From the NCBI GenBank assembly GCA_020437545.1, contig JAGQWH010000007.1, positions 1-52,479 of the forward strand: a DNA stretch of 52,479 nucleotides, read 5' to 3'. This stretch comes from Ignavibacteriota bacterium (GTDB lineage Bacteria > Bacteroidota > Ignavibacteria > Tepidaquicellales > Tepidaquicellaceae). The notes below the pieces were generated by a model. That model was not told the DNA's origin. It saw only the letters and a list, made by a program, of their open reading frames with translations, and ran no database searches. The first letter of the stretch is position 1; each line of letters starts with the position of its first letter. The position numbers and the translations under genes are program-made. Below, piece after piece: positions 34,726-44,248 of the stretch.

Positions 34726-36528
34726 TTGAGCAGTAATAAACAAAATATAAGAAATTTTTGCATCATTGCGCATATAGATCACGGTAAGTCAACACTGGCT
34801 GACAGATTATTGGAGAAGACAGGCACTATTGAAAAGCGGAATATGATGAAACAGGTTTTGGATGACATGGATCTTGAACAGGAACGCGGCATCACAATTA
34901 AGCTTCATGCAATACAGATGAAATATAAGGATAAATCTGGTGAAGATTATATATTTAATTTAATTGATACTCCCGGTCATGTGGATTTTTCTTATGAGGT
35001 TTCACGTTCACTTGCAGCATGCGAAGGCGCTCTGCTTGTAGTAGACGCCACTCAGGGCGTTGAAGCTCAGACAATCAGCAATCTGTATCTCGCTATAGAC
35101 AACGGTCTTGAGATAATTCCTGTAATAAATAAGATCGATCTGCAGAATTCAATGGTGGATGAAGTAACGGCTCAGATTATTGAACTGATAGGATGTAAAA
35201 AAGAAGATATAATACTTGCCAGCGCTAAAGCTGATATTGGTACGGAAGACATTCTCGAAGCAATTGTGAAAAGAATTCCACCTGCAAAAATAGAAAAGGA
35301 AAAGCCTCTCAGAGCTTTGGTCTTTGATTCAAAATTTGATATTTACAGAGGTGTGATAGTTTATGTAAGAGTTTATGACGGTAGCATTAAACCTGGTGAT
35401 AAGATCAAATTGTATTTTACGGATAAGAAATTCGAGGCAGAGGAAGTCGGTGTCTTAAAAATGGGAAGAGTAAAGACCAGTGAACTGAATTCCGGTGATG
35501 TAGGATATATTATTGCAGGGATCAAAGATGTAAATGATTCAAAAGTCGGAGATACAATATTTAATATAGCCGAACCTGTGACCGAACCGTTGCCGGGTTA
35601 CAAAGAAGTCAAATCAATGGTTTTCAGTGGAATATATCCGACTTCGACAGAAGATTTTGAAGCACTGAGAGATTCGCTTTCCAAATTAAGATTAAATGAC
35701 GCAGCTCTGACTTTCCAGCCTGAAACATCTGTTGCTCTCGGTTTCGGATTCAGATGCGGCTTTCTCGGTATGCTTCATATGGAGATCGTTCAGGAAAGAC
35801 TTGACCGGGAGTACGGATTGAACATTATCACAACCGTTCCGAGTGTTGAATATAAAGTTTTTAAGACAAACGGAGATATGATACTTGTAGAGAATCCTTC
35901 ACTTATGCCGGATACAGGACTTATAGATTATATTGAAGAACCTTATATCAGAGCTAATATCATTACACCAACAGAATATATAGGTAATCTGATGAAACTG
36001 GCAAATGAGCGTCGCGGAATATTTGTTACAACCAATTATGTTGATGCTAAAAGAGTTGACATGCATTTTGAATTTCCATTAAGTGAGATAGTATTTGATT
36101 TTTATGATAAACTTAAGTCTTATTCAAGAGGATATGCTTCGTTTGATTATGATTTTAAGGAATATAAGAAGTCGGAACTTGTTAAACTTGATATTCTATT
36201 GAACGGTGAACCAGTGGATGCACTATCAGTAATTGTTCACAGAGACAAAGCATTTGAATGGGGCAAAAAACTCTGTACAAAATTGAGACAGTTGATTCCC
36301 AGACAGATGTTCGAAGTTGCCATACAGGCAGCAATAGGAGCAAAAATTGTATCCCGTGAAACAATAAGCGCTATCAGAAAAAATGTTATAGCCAAATGTT
36401 ACGGCGGAGACATTTCACGTAAGAGAAAACTCCTTGAAAAACAAAAGGAAGGTAAGAAGCGTATGAAACAGGTCGGTTCGGTAGAAATACCACAGGAAGC
36501 CTTCCATGCAGTACTTTCACTTGACTAG
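34726..36528 (+). CDS. lepA: Elongation factor 4 (LepA)
   Basis: A ribosome-associated translational GTPase that back-translocates stalled ribosomes or aids assembly. The 600 aa match the family length. Seen: G1 AHIDHGKST at 15-23, G2 RGIT, G3 DTPGH, G4 NKID and G5 SAK, plus the LepA-specific C-terminal domain ending [20 protein letters not shown]. The only start is TTG at 34726, directly before the conserved N-terminus [13 protein letters not shown] long 9-bp tandem array begins two bases after its stop. Confidence 0.97.
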   Translation: MSSNKQNIRNFCIIAHIDHGKSTLADRLLEKTGTIEKRNMMKQVLDDMDLEQERGITIKLHAIQMKYKDKSGEDYIFNLIDTPGHVDFSYEVSRSLAACEGALLVVDATQGVEAQTISNLYLAIDNGLEIIPVINKIDLQNSMVDEVTAQIIELIGCKKEDIILASAKADIGTEDILEAIVKRIPPAKIEKEKPLRALVFDSKFDIYRGVIVYVRVYDGSIKPGDKIKLYFTDKKFEAEEVGVLKMGRVKTSELNSGDVGYIIAGIKDVNDSKVGDTIFNIAEPVTEPLPGYKEVKSMVFSGIYPTSTEDFEALRDSLSKLRLNDAALTFQPETSVALGFGFRCGFLGMLHMEIVQERLDREYGLNIITTVPSVEYKVFKTNGDMILVENPSLMPDTGLIDYIEEPYIRANIITPTEYIGNLMKLANERRGIFVTTNYVDAKRVDMHFEFPLSEIVFDFYDKLKSYSRGYASFDYDFKEYKKSELVKLDILLNGEPVDALSVIVHRDKAFEWGKKLCTKLRQLIPRQMFEVAIQAAIGAKIVSRETISAIRKNVIAKCYGGDISRKRKLLEKQKEGKKRMKQVGSVEIPQEAFHAVLSLD

Positions 36529-36529
36529 A

Positions 36530-36691
36530 GAGTGTTTGGAGTGTTTAGAGTGTTTAGAGTGTGTGGAGTTTGTGGAGTGTTTGGAGTTTGTGGAGTGTTT
36601 GGAGTTTGTGGAGTGTTTGGAGTTTGTGGAGTGTTTGGAGTTTGTGGAGAGTGTGGAGAGTGTGGAGTTTTAGGAGTTTGTGGAGTGTGTA
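36530..36691. repeat. 9-bp tandem array, 18 units
   Basis: Eighteen contiguous 9-mers, mostly GAGTGTTTG and GAGTTTGTG in alternation, with edge variants (GAGTGTTTA, GAGAGTGTG, GAGTTTTAG). The array starts right after the lepA stop. It is strongly G/T-skewed on the plus strand (A/C-skewed on the other) and has no hairpin. It fills most of the lepA to BadF-fusion gap. Confidence 0.93.
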
Positions 36692-36735
36692 AGTTACATT
36701 GAAATATACAAACTCTTCAGAAAGAAGTAATTTTT

Positions 36736-36770
36736 AAATCAAAAATCGTAAATCAAAAATCTAAAATCAT
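36736..36770. repeat. Heptamer array abutting the next start codon, word AAATCAA
   Basis: Five 7-bp units (AAATCAA, AAATCGT, AAATCAA, AAATCTA, AAATCAT) end 3 nt before the ATG at 36774. The array therefore occupies the place of the ribosome-binding site. Its complement contains TTTTGAT, the word of the array at 51213, and aligns to it without gaps. Confidence 0.85.
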
Positions 36771-36773
36771 ATT

Positions 36774-39700
36774 ATGTCCCAAAGAAGAAATCTTTCCATC
36801 GGTTTTGATGTAGGTTCCACAACCGTAAAAGCTGTAGTAATTGATACAGAAAAGGATGAAATAATCTGGTCTGATTATCAGAGACATGACACAAAGCAGC
36901 CGGAGAAGTCTCTCGAACTTTTAAAGAAGATCGAGGATGATTGTGATATTGACGATCCGTCACAGGTAAGATGTTTCATTACCGGTTCGGGCGGAGGAAA
37001 TATCGGAAAGCTTATTGGCGGAAAGTTTGTACAGGAAGTGAACGCAGTATCACTTGCAGTTGAGAAACTTTACCCTGCTACTCATTCTGTGATTGAACTT
37101 GGCGGTCAGGATGCCAAGATCATCATTTTTAAACCGGATGAAGAAACGGGCAAAAAGAAAAAGATCCCGTCAATGAATGATAAATGTGCAGGAGGAACCG
37201 GTGCAGTTATTGACAAAATAAATGCCAAGCTAAAAATACCTGCTGATAAATTATGCAACATGGGATATTATGATCTCAGATTACATCCTGTTGCCGGTAA
37301 GTGTGGGGTGTTTGCCGAGACAGATATTAACGGTTTACAAAAATCCGGTGTTCCGGCTGATCAGCTCATGGCTTCGTTGTTTGAATCCATCATACAACAG
37401 AATATTTCAGTTCTTACAAGAGGTCATACATTAATGCCTGAAGTATTATTACTTGGCGGACCGAATTTTTATATCAAGGGAATGAAAGATTGCTGGAAGT
37501 TCAATATTCCAAAGATCTGGGAAGAAAGAAAAATTGCTCTCCCTCAGGGTGTAGCTCCGGAAGATCTGATCAAGGTGCCTGATAATGCTCAATACTTTGC
37601 TGCAATTGGAGCAGTGGAATACGGTAAAGATGAAGAGGATCATATCGGAGTCTATAAAGGCTGGAAAGATCTTGAGCATTATATACTTGTCGGAAGGGAA
37701 GAAGAAAAGAAAAAGCTGAGCGGAGGAAATGTTACAGGACTTTCTAAAGATGATAAGGAATTAAGTGAGTTCAAGGAAAAGTACAAAGTTGAAAAATTCA
37801 TACCTGCTACATTCAAGCCGGGAGAAGTTGTAAAAGGATTTATAGGTATTGATGGTGGTTCCACTTCGACAAAAGCAGCACTTGTTTCACTCGATAAGGA
37901 AGTTCTTGTAAAAGCCTATCAGCTTTCAAAAGGAAATCCTATTGAAGATACAATAGAGATACTTGCAAAGATAAAGGAGCAGATCGAAGAGCAGGGCGCG
38001 ACACTAGAAATACTTGGTGTCGGAACCACTGGTTATGCAAAGGATATACTGAAAGATGTATTGCATGCAGATGTTGCTCTTGTGGAAACAGTAGCTCACA
38101 CTCAGGCAGGTCTTCATTATTATCCTGATACTGATGTGATCTGTGATGTAGGCGGACAGGATATTAAAATAATCATTCTGAATCAGGGCAGAGTCGTAGA
38201 TTTTAAATTAAATACACAATGCTCTGCAGGTAACGGATATTTCCTTCAGTCAACCGCACAGGGATTTGGATATACTGTAGAAGAATTTGCAGATAAAGCA
38301 TTCGAAGCAAAGACCTATCCGACATTCGGTTACGGATGTGCGGTATTCATGCAATCCGATATTGTGGATTTTCAGAGACAGGGATGGAAAGCCGAAGAGA
38401 TAATGGCGGGACTCGCAAACGTATTGCCGAAGAATATCTGGCTTTATGTTTCGCAGATACCGAATCTTGCAAAGCTTGGTTCTACTTTTGTATTACAGGG
38501 AGGAACACAGCATAATCTCGCTGCTGTAAAGACACAGGTGGATTTTATTGAGGAAAGATTTAAAGGAAGCGGTGTAGAGCCGCAGGTTTTTGTTCATAAA
38601 CACACAGGTGAAGCCGGCGCGATCGGTTGCGGTATAGAAGCTGCAAGACTTTATCATAATGGAAAAAGGACAGAGTTCATAGGTCTTGACAGAGTTTCTA
38701 AAATAATTTTCAAGACTACAAGGGAAGAAACTACAAGATGTTACTTTTGCAAAAATAAGTGTCTGAGGACATTCATAGATGTGAAGACTGAAAATATTCC
38801 GGATGACAAGCTTGAGGAAGAAAGACAGAAGTTCATTGATCTGAAGGAATTTAAACCTGAGGAAATTGTAAATCCGAAATCCAAGGTTCCGCTTGTGGAA
38901 GGCACTCAGAGACTCATCATTGCGACCTGTGAAAAAGGAACAGTAGAAGACATTGCTGACATGAGAGGCATAAAGCAAGGGCTTGACGATATTAAAAAAG
39001 TCAATCCTAACATGATCGAAGAAGCAGCAAAGAAAGCCTGGGTTTCCTATAAGCCAAAAGTGGTTTTGGAAGAGATCAAAGAACCTAAAGGATTACTGGT
39101 CAGTAAAAAAGATAAGGCAGAATATGCTCACAAGATCGGACTAAGGGAAAGAAGAAAGAAAATTGTAATAGGTATTCCGAGGGTATTGAATATGTATCAG
39201 CATACTCCTTTCTTTACCGCTTATCTGGAAGCGCTTGGAATAATGCCCGGAAATTTTGTTTATTCAGAATTCACCTCAGAAGAGATGTACAAAGCCGGCG
39301 CAAAGCGAGGAAGTATTGATCCGTGTTTCCCGTCTAAAGTTGCAATTCCGCATATACATAATCTTCTTTATGTTCAGAACAAGAAAAAGAAAATAGACTT
39401 CCTGTTCTCACCAATAGTTGATAATATGCCTTCGGATCTGGAGTTTGCTCAGGCTCACAATGCATGTCCGACCATTACCGCGACCATTGAAGCAGCCAAA
39501 GCAGCATTCACAAAAGAAGGCGATCTGTTCAAGGAATTTGAGATTGAATATCTGTGCCCGTTTGTACAGTTATTCAATGAACAGTTAACTATCAAGCAGA
39601 TGTATGATTGTTTCAAAGACATACTTGGAGTCAGCATGGAAGAGAATATACAGGCTGTAAAGGAAGGATACATTGCTTATTATAAATTCATGGATGGATT

Positions 39701-40418
39701 GAAGGAAGATTCAAAAAATATTCTTGATACGCTTGAAAAAGAAAACAGGGTAGGATTGGTAGTACTTGCCAGACCTTATCACAATGATCCGGGAATCAAT
39801 CATGAAATTCTTGAAGAGTTTCAGAAACTCGGTTATCCTGTATTTTATCAGGATACTCTACCTACAGATGAAGAGACACTTGATAAGTTGTTTGGTGATG
39901 AGATAAAAGCCGGACTCATCAGGTCGCCATTCGACATAGAAGATGTATGGAAAAATTCCTATTCGGAAAATACTTCGAGAAAAGTATGGGCGGCTAAATA
40001 TGCTGCGCGTCATCCGAATTTAGTTGCTCTCGAGTTATCATCATTCAAGTGCGGACATGATGCGCCTATCTATTCTGTGATACAGGAGATAGTCGAAAGT
40101 TCGGGTACTCCTTATTTTTCATTCAAAGATATAGATGAAAATAAACCAACAGGATCAATAAAGATCAGAGTTGAGACTATTGGATATTTCTTAAAGAGAT
40201 ACAGGGAAGATATGGTTGCAAAGAAGAAAACAGTAATGACAATCGAAGAGAAGCTTAAAGAATTTGAAGAGAAGATCAGAAAAAATCTGGAACTGCAGGA
40301 AACACTCAAAGACAAGCAGACCAAGGAATCATTTGATCTTTCCGGAACCCGAAAAGATCCGGTCATCATTCCGGTCGGAGATGTAAAAATAAGAACATCT
40401 GAACCGGCTGAGGCTTAA
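36774..40418 (+). CDS. Fused BadF/HgdC-type activase pair with dehydratase-like domain
   Basis: A 1214-aa cytoplasmic protein. Two ASKHA ATPase halves of the BcrAD/BadFG type lie in tandem (about 5-290, FDVGSTTVKAV; about 355-625, GIDGGSTSTKAAL). Each keeps the two Cys that in HgdC-type activators hold an Fe-S cluster: Cys138/Cys177 and Cys483/Cys522. Next is a Cys cluster (Cys656, Cys659, Cys663), then a DUF2229 / 2-hydroxyacyl-CoA dehydratase-like C-terminal part (about 785-1150). Such fusions are common in anaerobes. Their reaction is not firmly known, and an ATP-driven low-potential electron transfer is inferred. Confidence 0.9.
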   Translation: MSQRRNLSIGFDVGSTTVKAVVIDTEKDEIIWSDYQRHDTKQPEKSLELLKKIEDDCDIDDPSQVRCFITGSGGGNIGKLIGGKFVQEVNAVSLAVEKLYPATHSVIELGGQDAKIIIFKPDEETGKKKKIPSMNDKCAGGTGAVIDKINAKLKIPADKLCNMGYYDLRLHPVAGKCGVFAETDINGLQKSGVPADQLMASLFESIIQQNISVLTRGHTLMPEVLLLGGPNFYIKGMKDCWKFNIPKIWEERKIALPQGVAPEDLIKVPDNAQYFAAIGAVEYGKDEEDHIGVYKGWKDLEHYILVGREEEKKKLSGGNVTGLSKDDKELSEFKEKYKVEKFIPATFKPGEVVKGFIGIDGGSTSTKAALVSLDKEVLVKAYQLSKGNPIEDTIEILAKIKEQIEEQGATLEILGVGTTGYAKDILKDVLHADVALVETVAHTQAGLHYYPDTDVICDVGGQDIKIIILNQGRVVDFKLNTQCSAGNGYFLQSTAQGFGYTVEEFADKAFEAKTYPTFGYGCAVFMQSDIVDFQRQGWKAEEIMAGLANVLPKNIWLYVSQIPNLAKLGSTFVLQGGTQHNLAAVKTQVDFIEERFKGSGVEPQVFVHKHTGEAGAIGCGIEAARLYHNGKRTEFIGLDRVSKIIFKTTREETTRCYFCKNKCLRTFIDVKTENIPDDKLEEERQKFIDLKEFKPEEIVNPKSKVPLVEGTQRLIIATCEKGTVEDIADMRGIKQGLDDIKKVNPNMIEEAAKKAWVSYKPKVVLEEIKEPKGLLVSKKDKAEYAHKIGLRERRKKIVIGIPRVLNMYQHTPFFTAYLEALGIMPGNFVYSEFTSEEMYKAGAKRGSIDPCFPSKVAIPHIHNLLYVQNKKKKIDFLFSPIVDNMPSDLEFAQAHNACPTITATIEAAKAAFTKEGDLFKEFEIEYLCPFVQLFNEQLTIKQMYDCFKDILGVSMEENIQAVKEGYIAYYKFMDGLKEDSKNILDTLEKENRVGLVVLARPYHNDPGINHEILEEFQKLGYPVFYQDTLPTDEETLDKLFGDEIKAGLIRSPFDIEDVWKNSYSENTSRKVWAAKYAARHPNLVALELSSFKCGHDAPIYSVIQEIVESSGTPYFSFKDIDENKPTGSIKIRVETIGYFLKRYREDMVAKKKTVMTIEEKLKEFEEKIRKNLELQETLKDKQTKESFDLSGTRKDPVIIPVGDVKIRTSEPAEA

Positions 40419-40438
40419 AAATCTCTGTATATAAAATT

Positions 40439-40480
40439 AAGGCAATAATTTATTTACCAAAATATGATTATTGCCTTTAT
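40439..40480 (+). terminator. Terminator after the BadF-type fusion gene
   Basis: An 11-bp perfect stem, AAGGCAATAAT at 40439-40449 with ATTATTGCCTT at 40467-40477, has a 17-nt loop. The T-tail is short (TTTATT). It lies 21 nt after the stop and before the STAND regulator gene, so the two are probably separate transcripts. Confidence 0.6.
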
Positions 40481-40532
40481 TAATTATGTTTGATAGTTTG
40501 TTGATTATAGAAAATTATCCGGAGAAATTACT

Positions 40533-43500
40533 TTGGTTCTGAAAATAGAGCACACACAAAAGATCATCACGCCTGAAATACCCGGATATTATTATTCAAG
40601 AGAAAAACTTATTGATAAGATCTCTTCTTATGAATCCAAAAGATTAATCCTTATCACTGCTCCCGCAGGTTACGGTAAGACCTCATTCTCGGTAGAATAT
40701 TTCCATAAACTGAAAAAAGATCTTAAACTCTGGATCAGTCTCAGTCCGTATGATAACTCCATAGAAAATTTTTTTCTGTTACTGGCAATTGCTTTTGAAA
40801 AGAACTTTACCGATTCAAAATTCGGTAAAAATTTAAAAAAGGTTATTTCCGGATCGCAGAATGTTTCACTTGACGAAAAGATCAATAATGTGATCTCTTC
40901 ATTTTCAAGTGATCTGTTTCAGTATTTAAAGAAAAAAAATAAGAGGCTGTACATATTCCTTGATGATTTTCACAATATAGATTCAAGTAACGAGGTTTGT
41001 ACTGCATTGAATTATTTCCTCGAATACCTTCCTTCAAATGTAAACATAGTATTTGTATCAAGAAGAGATCCTAAAAAGATCAACTATCCTAAATTCCTTG
41101 CAAAAAACTGGCTTGGAAGAATTACAAAGGAAGATCTTTCATTTACTTTACAGGATATTGAAAATTTCCTTAAAGCTTACACTAAAAAAACGGAACAGAT
41201 AGACAAGGTTCAGCTTGAAGAATTTTTAAAAACCACTGAAGGTTGGGTAACTGCAATTCAGCTTTTTCTTATGTCTGATGACAGGGATCTTCTTAAAGAA
41301 AGGAATCACAGTTTCAGCAGAAATGAAATTTTCGATTATTTTACCAATGAGATCTATGAAGAATTTACAGATAACGAAAAGAATCTGCTTTTAAAATTAT
41401 CATTTCCCGAATCATTTTCCAAACACATTATAGAGAATGTCATGAAGATCAAAACAGGATATTCCATGCTTACAAAGCTTTATGAGAGGAATGTTTTTAT
41501 TAACCGTGAAGATGAGACATACAAATTTCATGAATTACTCAGGGAATATCTGAATAAAATTGCAATAGAACAATTTACCGAAAAAGAGATCAGAGACATA
41601 TATAATCAGCTTGGGATCTATTATCTGAAGAATAAAGAATGGAGAGAAGTATACATAGCACTTAACTATCTGATAAAAGCTGAAAATCATGAAACACTGA
41701 GAAACTGGATAAGAATGAATGCTTCAGATAAATTACTTCTCATTCATTCAAGCGGACTTTATACTAAAATTGAGGAAATTCAGGAAAAAAAATTTAAAGA
41801 ATCTCTTGAATATATTTTACTGAAAATCAGTACCCTAATTTATAAAGATAAAAATATTGATAAAGCAATTACATATCTTAAGAATATAATTTATTCAAGA
41901 TTATCTTCAGGTAAAAGTAAGAATTATCTTATTCCTGTTAATAAAATTAAACCGGGAGATGTAAATTATTATATAGAATTACTTATGCTGATATGTAACT
42001 GTAATTTTTATAAAGAAGGTATAGGTAAGGCGAACATAGAAATTTCGGAACACATTCTGAAATTCAAATTAAAGACTGAGCAGGAAATTCAATTCATAGT
42101 TTCTCTTATAAAATCATATATTACAACCGGGGAAAACCGGAAAAGTAAGAAATACATAGACAGACTGAAGGAAATATTCAATAAAATCGCTCTGAAGAAA
42201 AAGGGTGATATTTCCGAGGAAGAAGAAAACAGTCTCGTCGAAAGTGCTTTTTCACTTTTGATATTTTTTGATTATGGCGATTATAAGACCGGAAATAAAG
42301 TGGTTGAATACATTCTCAATAATTTTGATCTGAAAAATTTTGATCTTTCAAACTACAGCCAGATGTGTTTTGCTTTATTCGCCAGCTATAATTTTTCTCA
42401 ATATGAAAATTTTTATAATCTTCTCGAAAAAAGAAATAACGAAAAAAACAGAACAATATTCTCAACTTATAAAAACCAGTTTGAATTTCAGAGCATTCTC
42501 AGAATGTTTTTGAATTATGAATTCAAAAAAGTTATTTCCGAACTCGAAGTGCTTAAGAAAAGTACTTTCCAGAAAAACTACATATACTTTATCGATTCGC
42601 TGATCTTATATTGTTATAACCTTATGGGCGAAGGACAGAAAGTGATCAGTATACTTGACGAAAATATTTTCAATATCTCCTCCACCCGGAAACTTATACT
42701 TAGCCTGGAAGCTTCATTGCTTACGAATGACAAAAAAATGTATAAAAACATTTTAAAAGAGATAAACTCCCTGAAAAAAATAAATTTCACGCTTTTCAAT
42801 CAGGCAGTAATTTGCTTTTGCGAATCATATATGCATGCAAAAAACAGAGAAACTTCAAAATTTAAAATTTCATATATGAAATTTCTTGGGTTATGTGAAG
42901 AATATGAATTTGATAATTATATACATTTCAGGTCTAATGCAGGAAAGTTAAAGAAAGTATTTATGTATGCTTATGAAAACGGAATCACAAACAAGTATAT
43001 TGAGAAGGTCTTACCTTTAAAAAGACTTAAAGAAACAAGTAATAAAGTACTGTTGAAAATATCAATAGAGTTCCTTAATGGAAACAGAATTTTTATCAAC
43101 AATAATGAACTTACAGACAATTTCTGGCACAGACCAAAATCAAAGTCCATATTTCTTTATATTGCTTATAACACTGTAATGAATATTGATGTATCAAAAG
43201 AATCACTTATCGATGATATGCTATACAGTTCAAAAGACGTAAAATATGATGCGATCGCAGATGTTGAAATAAATAAAGTCCGTAAGACTCTTCAGACCTT
43301 TATATCCGAACTGCTAAACGAAAGGATAATTAAAGACATTTTGATCATCAAAGGAAAAAAATACCAGTTAACTTCGGAAAATATTGAAGTTGAGATAGAA
43401 ACTGACATTGAAAAATTCAAATCATTGAGCAGCAGCAGTAATTATTCGGATAAGTATTCAGCAATAGATCTGTATAAAACTGATTTCGGCGAAGGGCTGT

Positions 43501-43814
43501 ATCAGAACTGGGCTGAGGATATTCGGGAAAATCTGAGATACATATATTCGGAAACCATACATAAACTTATTGCATATTACGAAGATATGCAGGAAACGGA
43601 TATTGTTACCAGGCTTTTAGAGAGGTTGGTTGAATCGGAATTCAGTGATGATGATATTATGCTTAAACTTTTTTCTATTTACAGTGATGAAAAAGATTAC
43701 AGGAAGATAAAATATATGTATAAGCTTTATGAAAAAAGGCTTAAGAATGAATTTAACGCTCAGCCTTCCGTGGAATTGAAAAAGATCTATCAGGATCTGA
43801 TCCCGGGTTCCTGA
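40533..43814 (+). CDS. STAND ATPase transcriptional regulator, MalT-like with BTAD domain
   Basis: A 1093-aa probable signal-responsive transcription activator. Seen: a MalT-like NTPase with Walker A APAGYGKT at 43-50 and Walker B YIFLDDFH at 140-147, a winged-helix-like region (to about 350), and a long TPR-like helical sensor (about 360-830). A trans_reg_C-like winged helix follows (about 850-960: ISIEFLNGNRIFINNNELT...), then a bacterial transcriptional activator domain (about 970-1090). There is no C-terminal LuxR helix-turn-helix as in MalT. The start is TTG at 40533 with a GGAG about 8 nt before it. Its last 25 nt overlap the convergent 43790 gene. Confidence 0.85.
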   Translation: MVLKIEHTQKIITPEIPGYYYSREKLIDKISSYESKRLILITAPAGYGKTSFSVEYFHKLKKDLKLWISLSPYDNSIENFFLLLAIAFEKNFTDSKFGKNLKKVISGSQNVSLDEKINNVISSFSSDLFQYLKKKNKRLYIFLDDFHNIDSSNEVCTALNYFLEYLPSNVNIVFVSRRDPKKINYPKFLAKNWLGRITKEDLSFTLQDIENFLKAYTKKTEQIDKVQLEEFLKTTEGWVTAIQLFLMSDDRDLLKERNHSFSRNEIFDYFTNEIYEEFTDNEKNLLLKLSFPESFSKHIIENVMKIKTGYSMLTKLYERNVFINREDETYKFHELLREYLNKIAIEQFTEKEIRDIYNQLGIYYLKNKEWREVYIALNYLIKAENHETLRNWIRMNASDKLLLIHSSGLYTKIEEIQEKKFKESLEYILLKISTLIYKDKNIDKAITYLKNIIYSRLSSGKSKNYLIPVNKIKPGDVNYYIELLMLICNCNFYKEGIGKANIEISEHILKFKLKTEQEIQFIVSLIKSYITTGENRKSKKYIDRLKEIFNKIALKKKGDISEEEENSLVESAFSLLIFFDYGDYKTGNKVVEYILNNFDLKNFDLSNYSQMCFALFASYNFSQYENFYNLLEKRNNEKNRTIFSTYKNQFEFQSILRMFLNYEFKKVISELEVLKKSTFQKNYIYFIDSLILYCYNLMGEGQKVISILDENIFNISSTRKLILSLEASLLTNDKKMYKNILKEINSLKKINFTLFNQAVICFCESYMHAKNRETSKFKISYMKFLGLCEEYEFDNYIHFRSNAGKLKKVFMYAYENGITNKYIEKVLPLKRLKETSNKVLLKISIEFLNGNRIFINNNELTDNFWHRPKSKSIFLYIAYNTVMNIDVSKESLIDDMLYSSKDVKYDAIADVEINKVRKTLQTFISELLNERIIKDILIIKGKKYQLTSENIEVEIETDIEKFKSLSSSSNYSDKYSAIDLYKTDFGEGLYQNWAEDIRENLRYIYSETIHKLIAYYEDMQETDIVTRLLERLVESEFSDDDIMLKLFSIYSDEKDYRKIKYMYKLYEKRLKNEFNAQPSVELKKIYQDLIPGS

Positions 43815-44245
43815 AGTCTGTCCAGATATTCAGGATTAGCATTAAAAAATTCTTTACATAAGCTCAGATCTTCAATCAGTTCCATTGTATTTATAAGACA
43901 TTCATGGTTCAGTTCAAAATACTTTCTGTTAAAATGTATTTTGATTTTTTCATCAGAAGATTCAACTGAATCTTTAAGGAAAACTGAAAATTTTTGCACA
44001 TTCTTATTAAACTCTTCAAACATCCTTTCCATAAAATCATCTTTGTTTACTATCTGATTTGATAAAACACTCTTCAGACCTTTCACATATTTTGCAGTAA
44101 ATATCAGATCTTTGAAAAGTTGAATATTTTTTTCATTTCCGGTATTCTCAATAATGACAGAAACCTCATAAATGTTTTTAAGAGGTTTCTGTGTTTTATC
44201 GTTAATTTCTTCAATGAATGATTTAGTATTCTCAGAAATATTCAT
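43790..44245 (-). CDS. Small helical protein downstream of secA, unknown function
   Basis: 151 aa, predicted soluble and all-helical (MNISENTKSFIEEINDKTQ..., KKSFIE-type heptads), with no signal peptide or membrane segment. I recognise no family. Its ATG lies 3 nt after the secA stop, so translation is probably coupled to secA. Its 3' end overlaps the STAND regulator by 25 nt tail-to-tail, so the two transcripts would be complementary at their ends. The tight pairing suggests a role linked to SecA or its expression, but that is inference. Confidence 0.7.
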   Translation of the reverse strand: MNISENTKSFIEEINDKTQKPLKNIYEVSVIIENTGNEKNIQLFKDLIFTAKYVKGLKSVLSNQIVNKDDFMERMFEEFNKNVQKFSVFLKDSVESSDEKIKIHFNRKYFELNHECLINTMELIEDLSLCKEFFNANPEYLDRLQEPGIRS

Positions 44246-44248
44246 ATA

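Noticed and set aside
38493-38978. 161-aa open frame opposite the activase fusion
   Set aside because: Antisense to the well-conserved Cys-cluster region; Phe/Cys/Leu-rich composition typical of a shadow frame.
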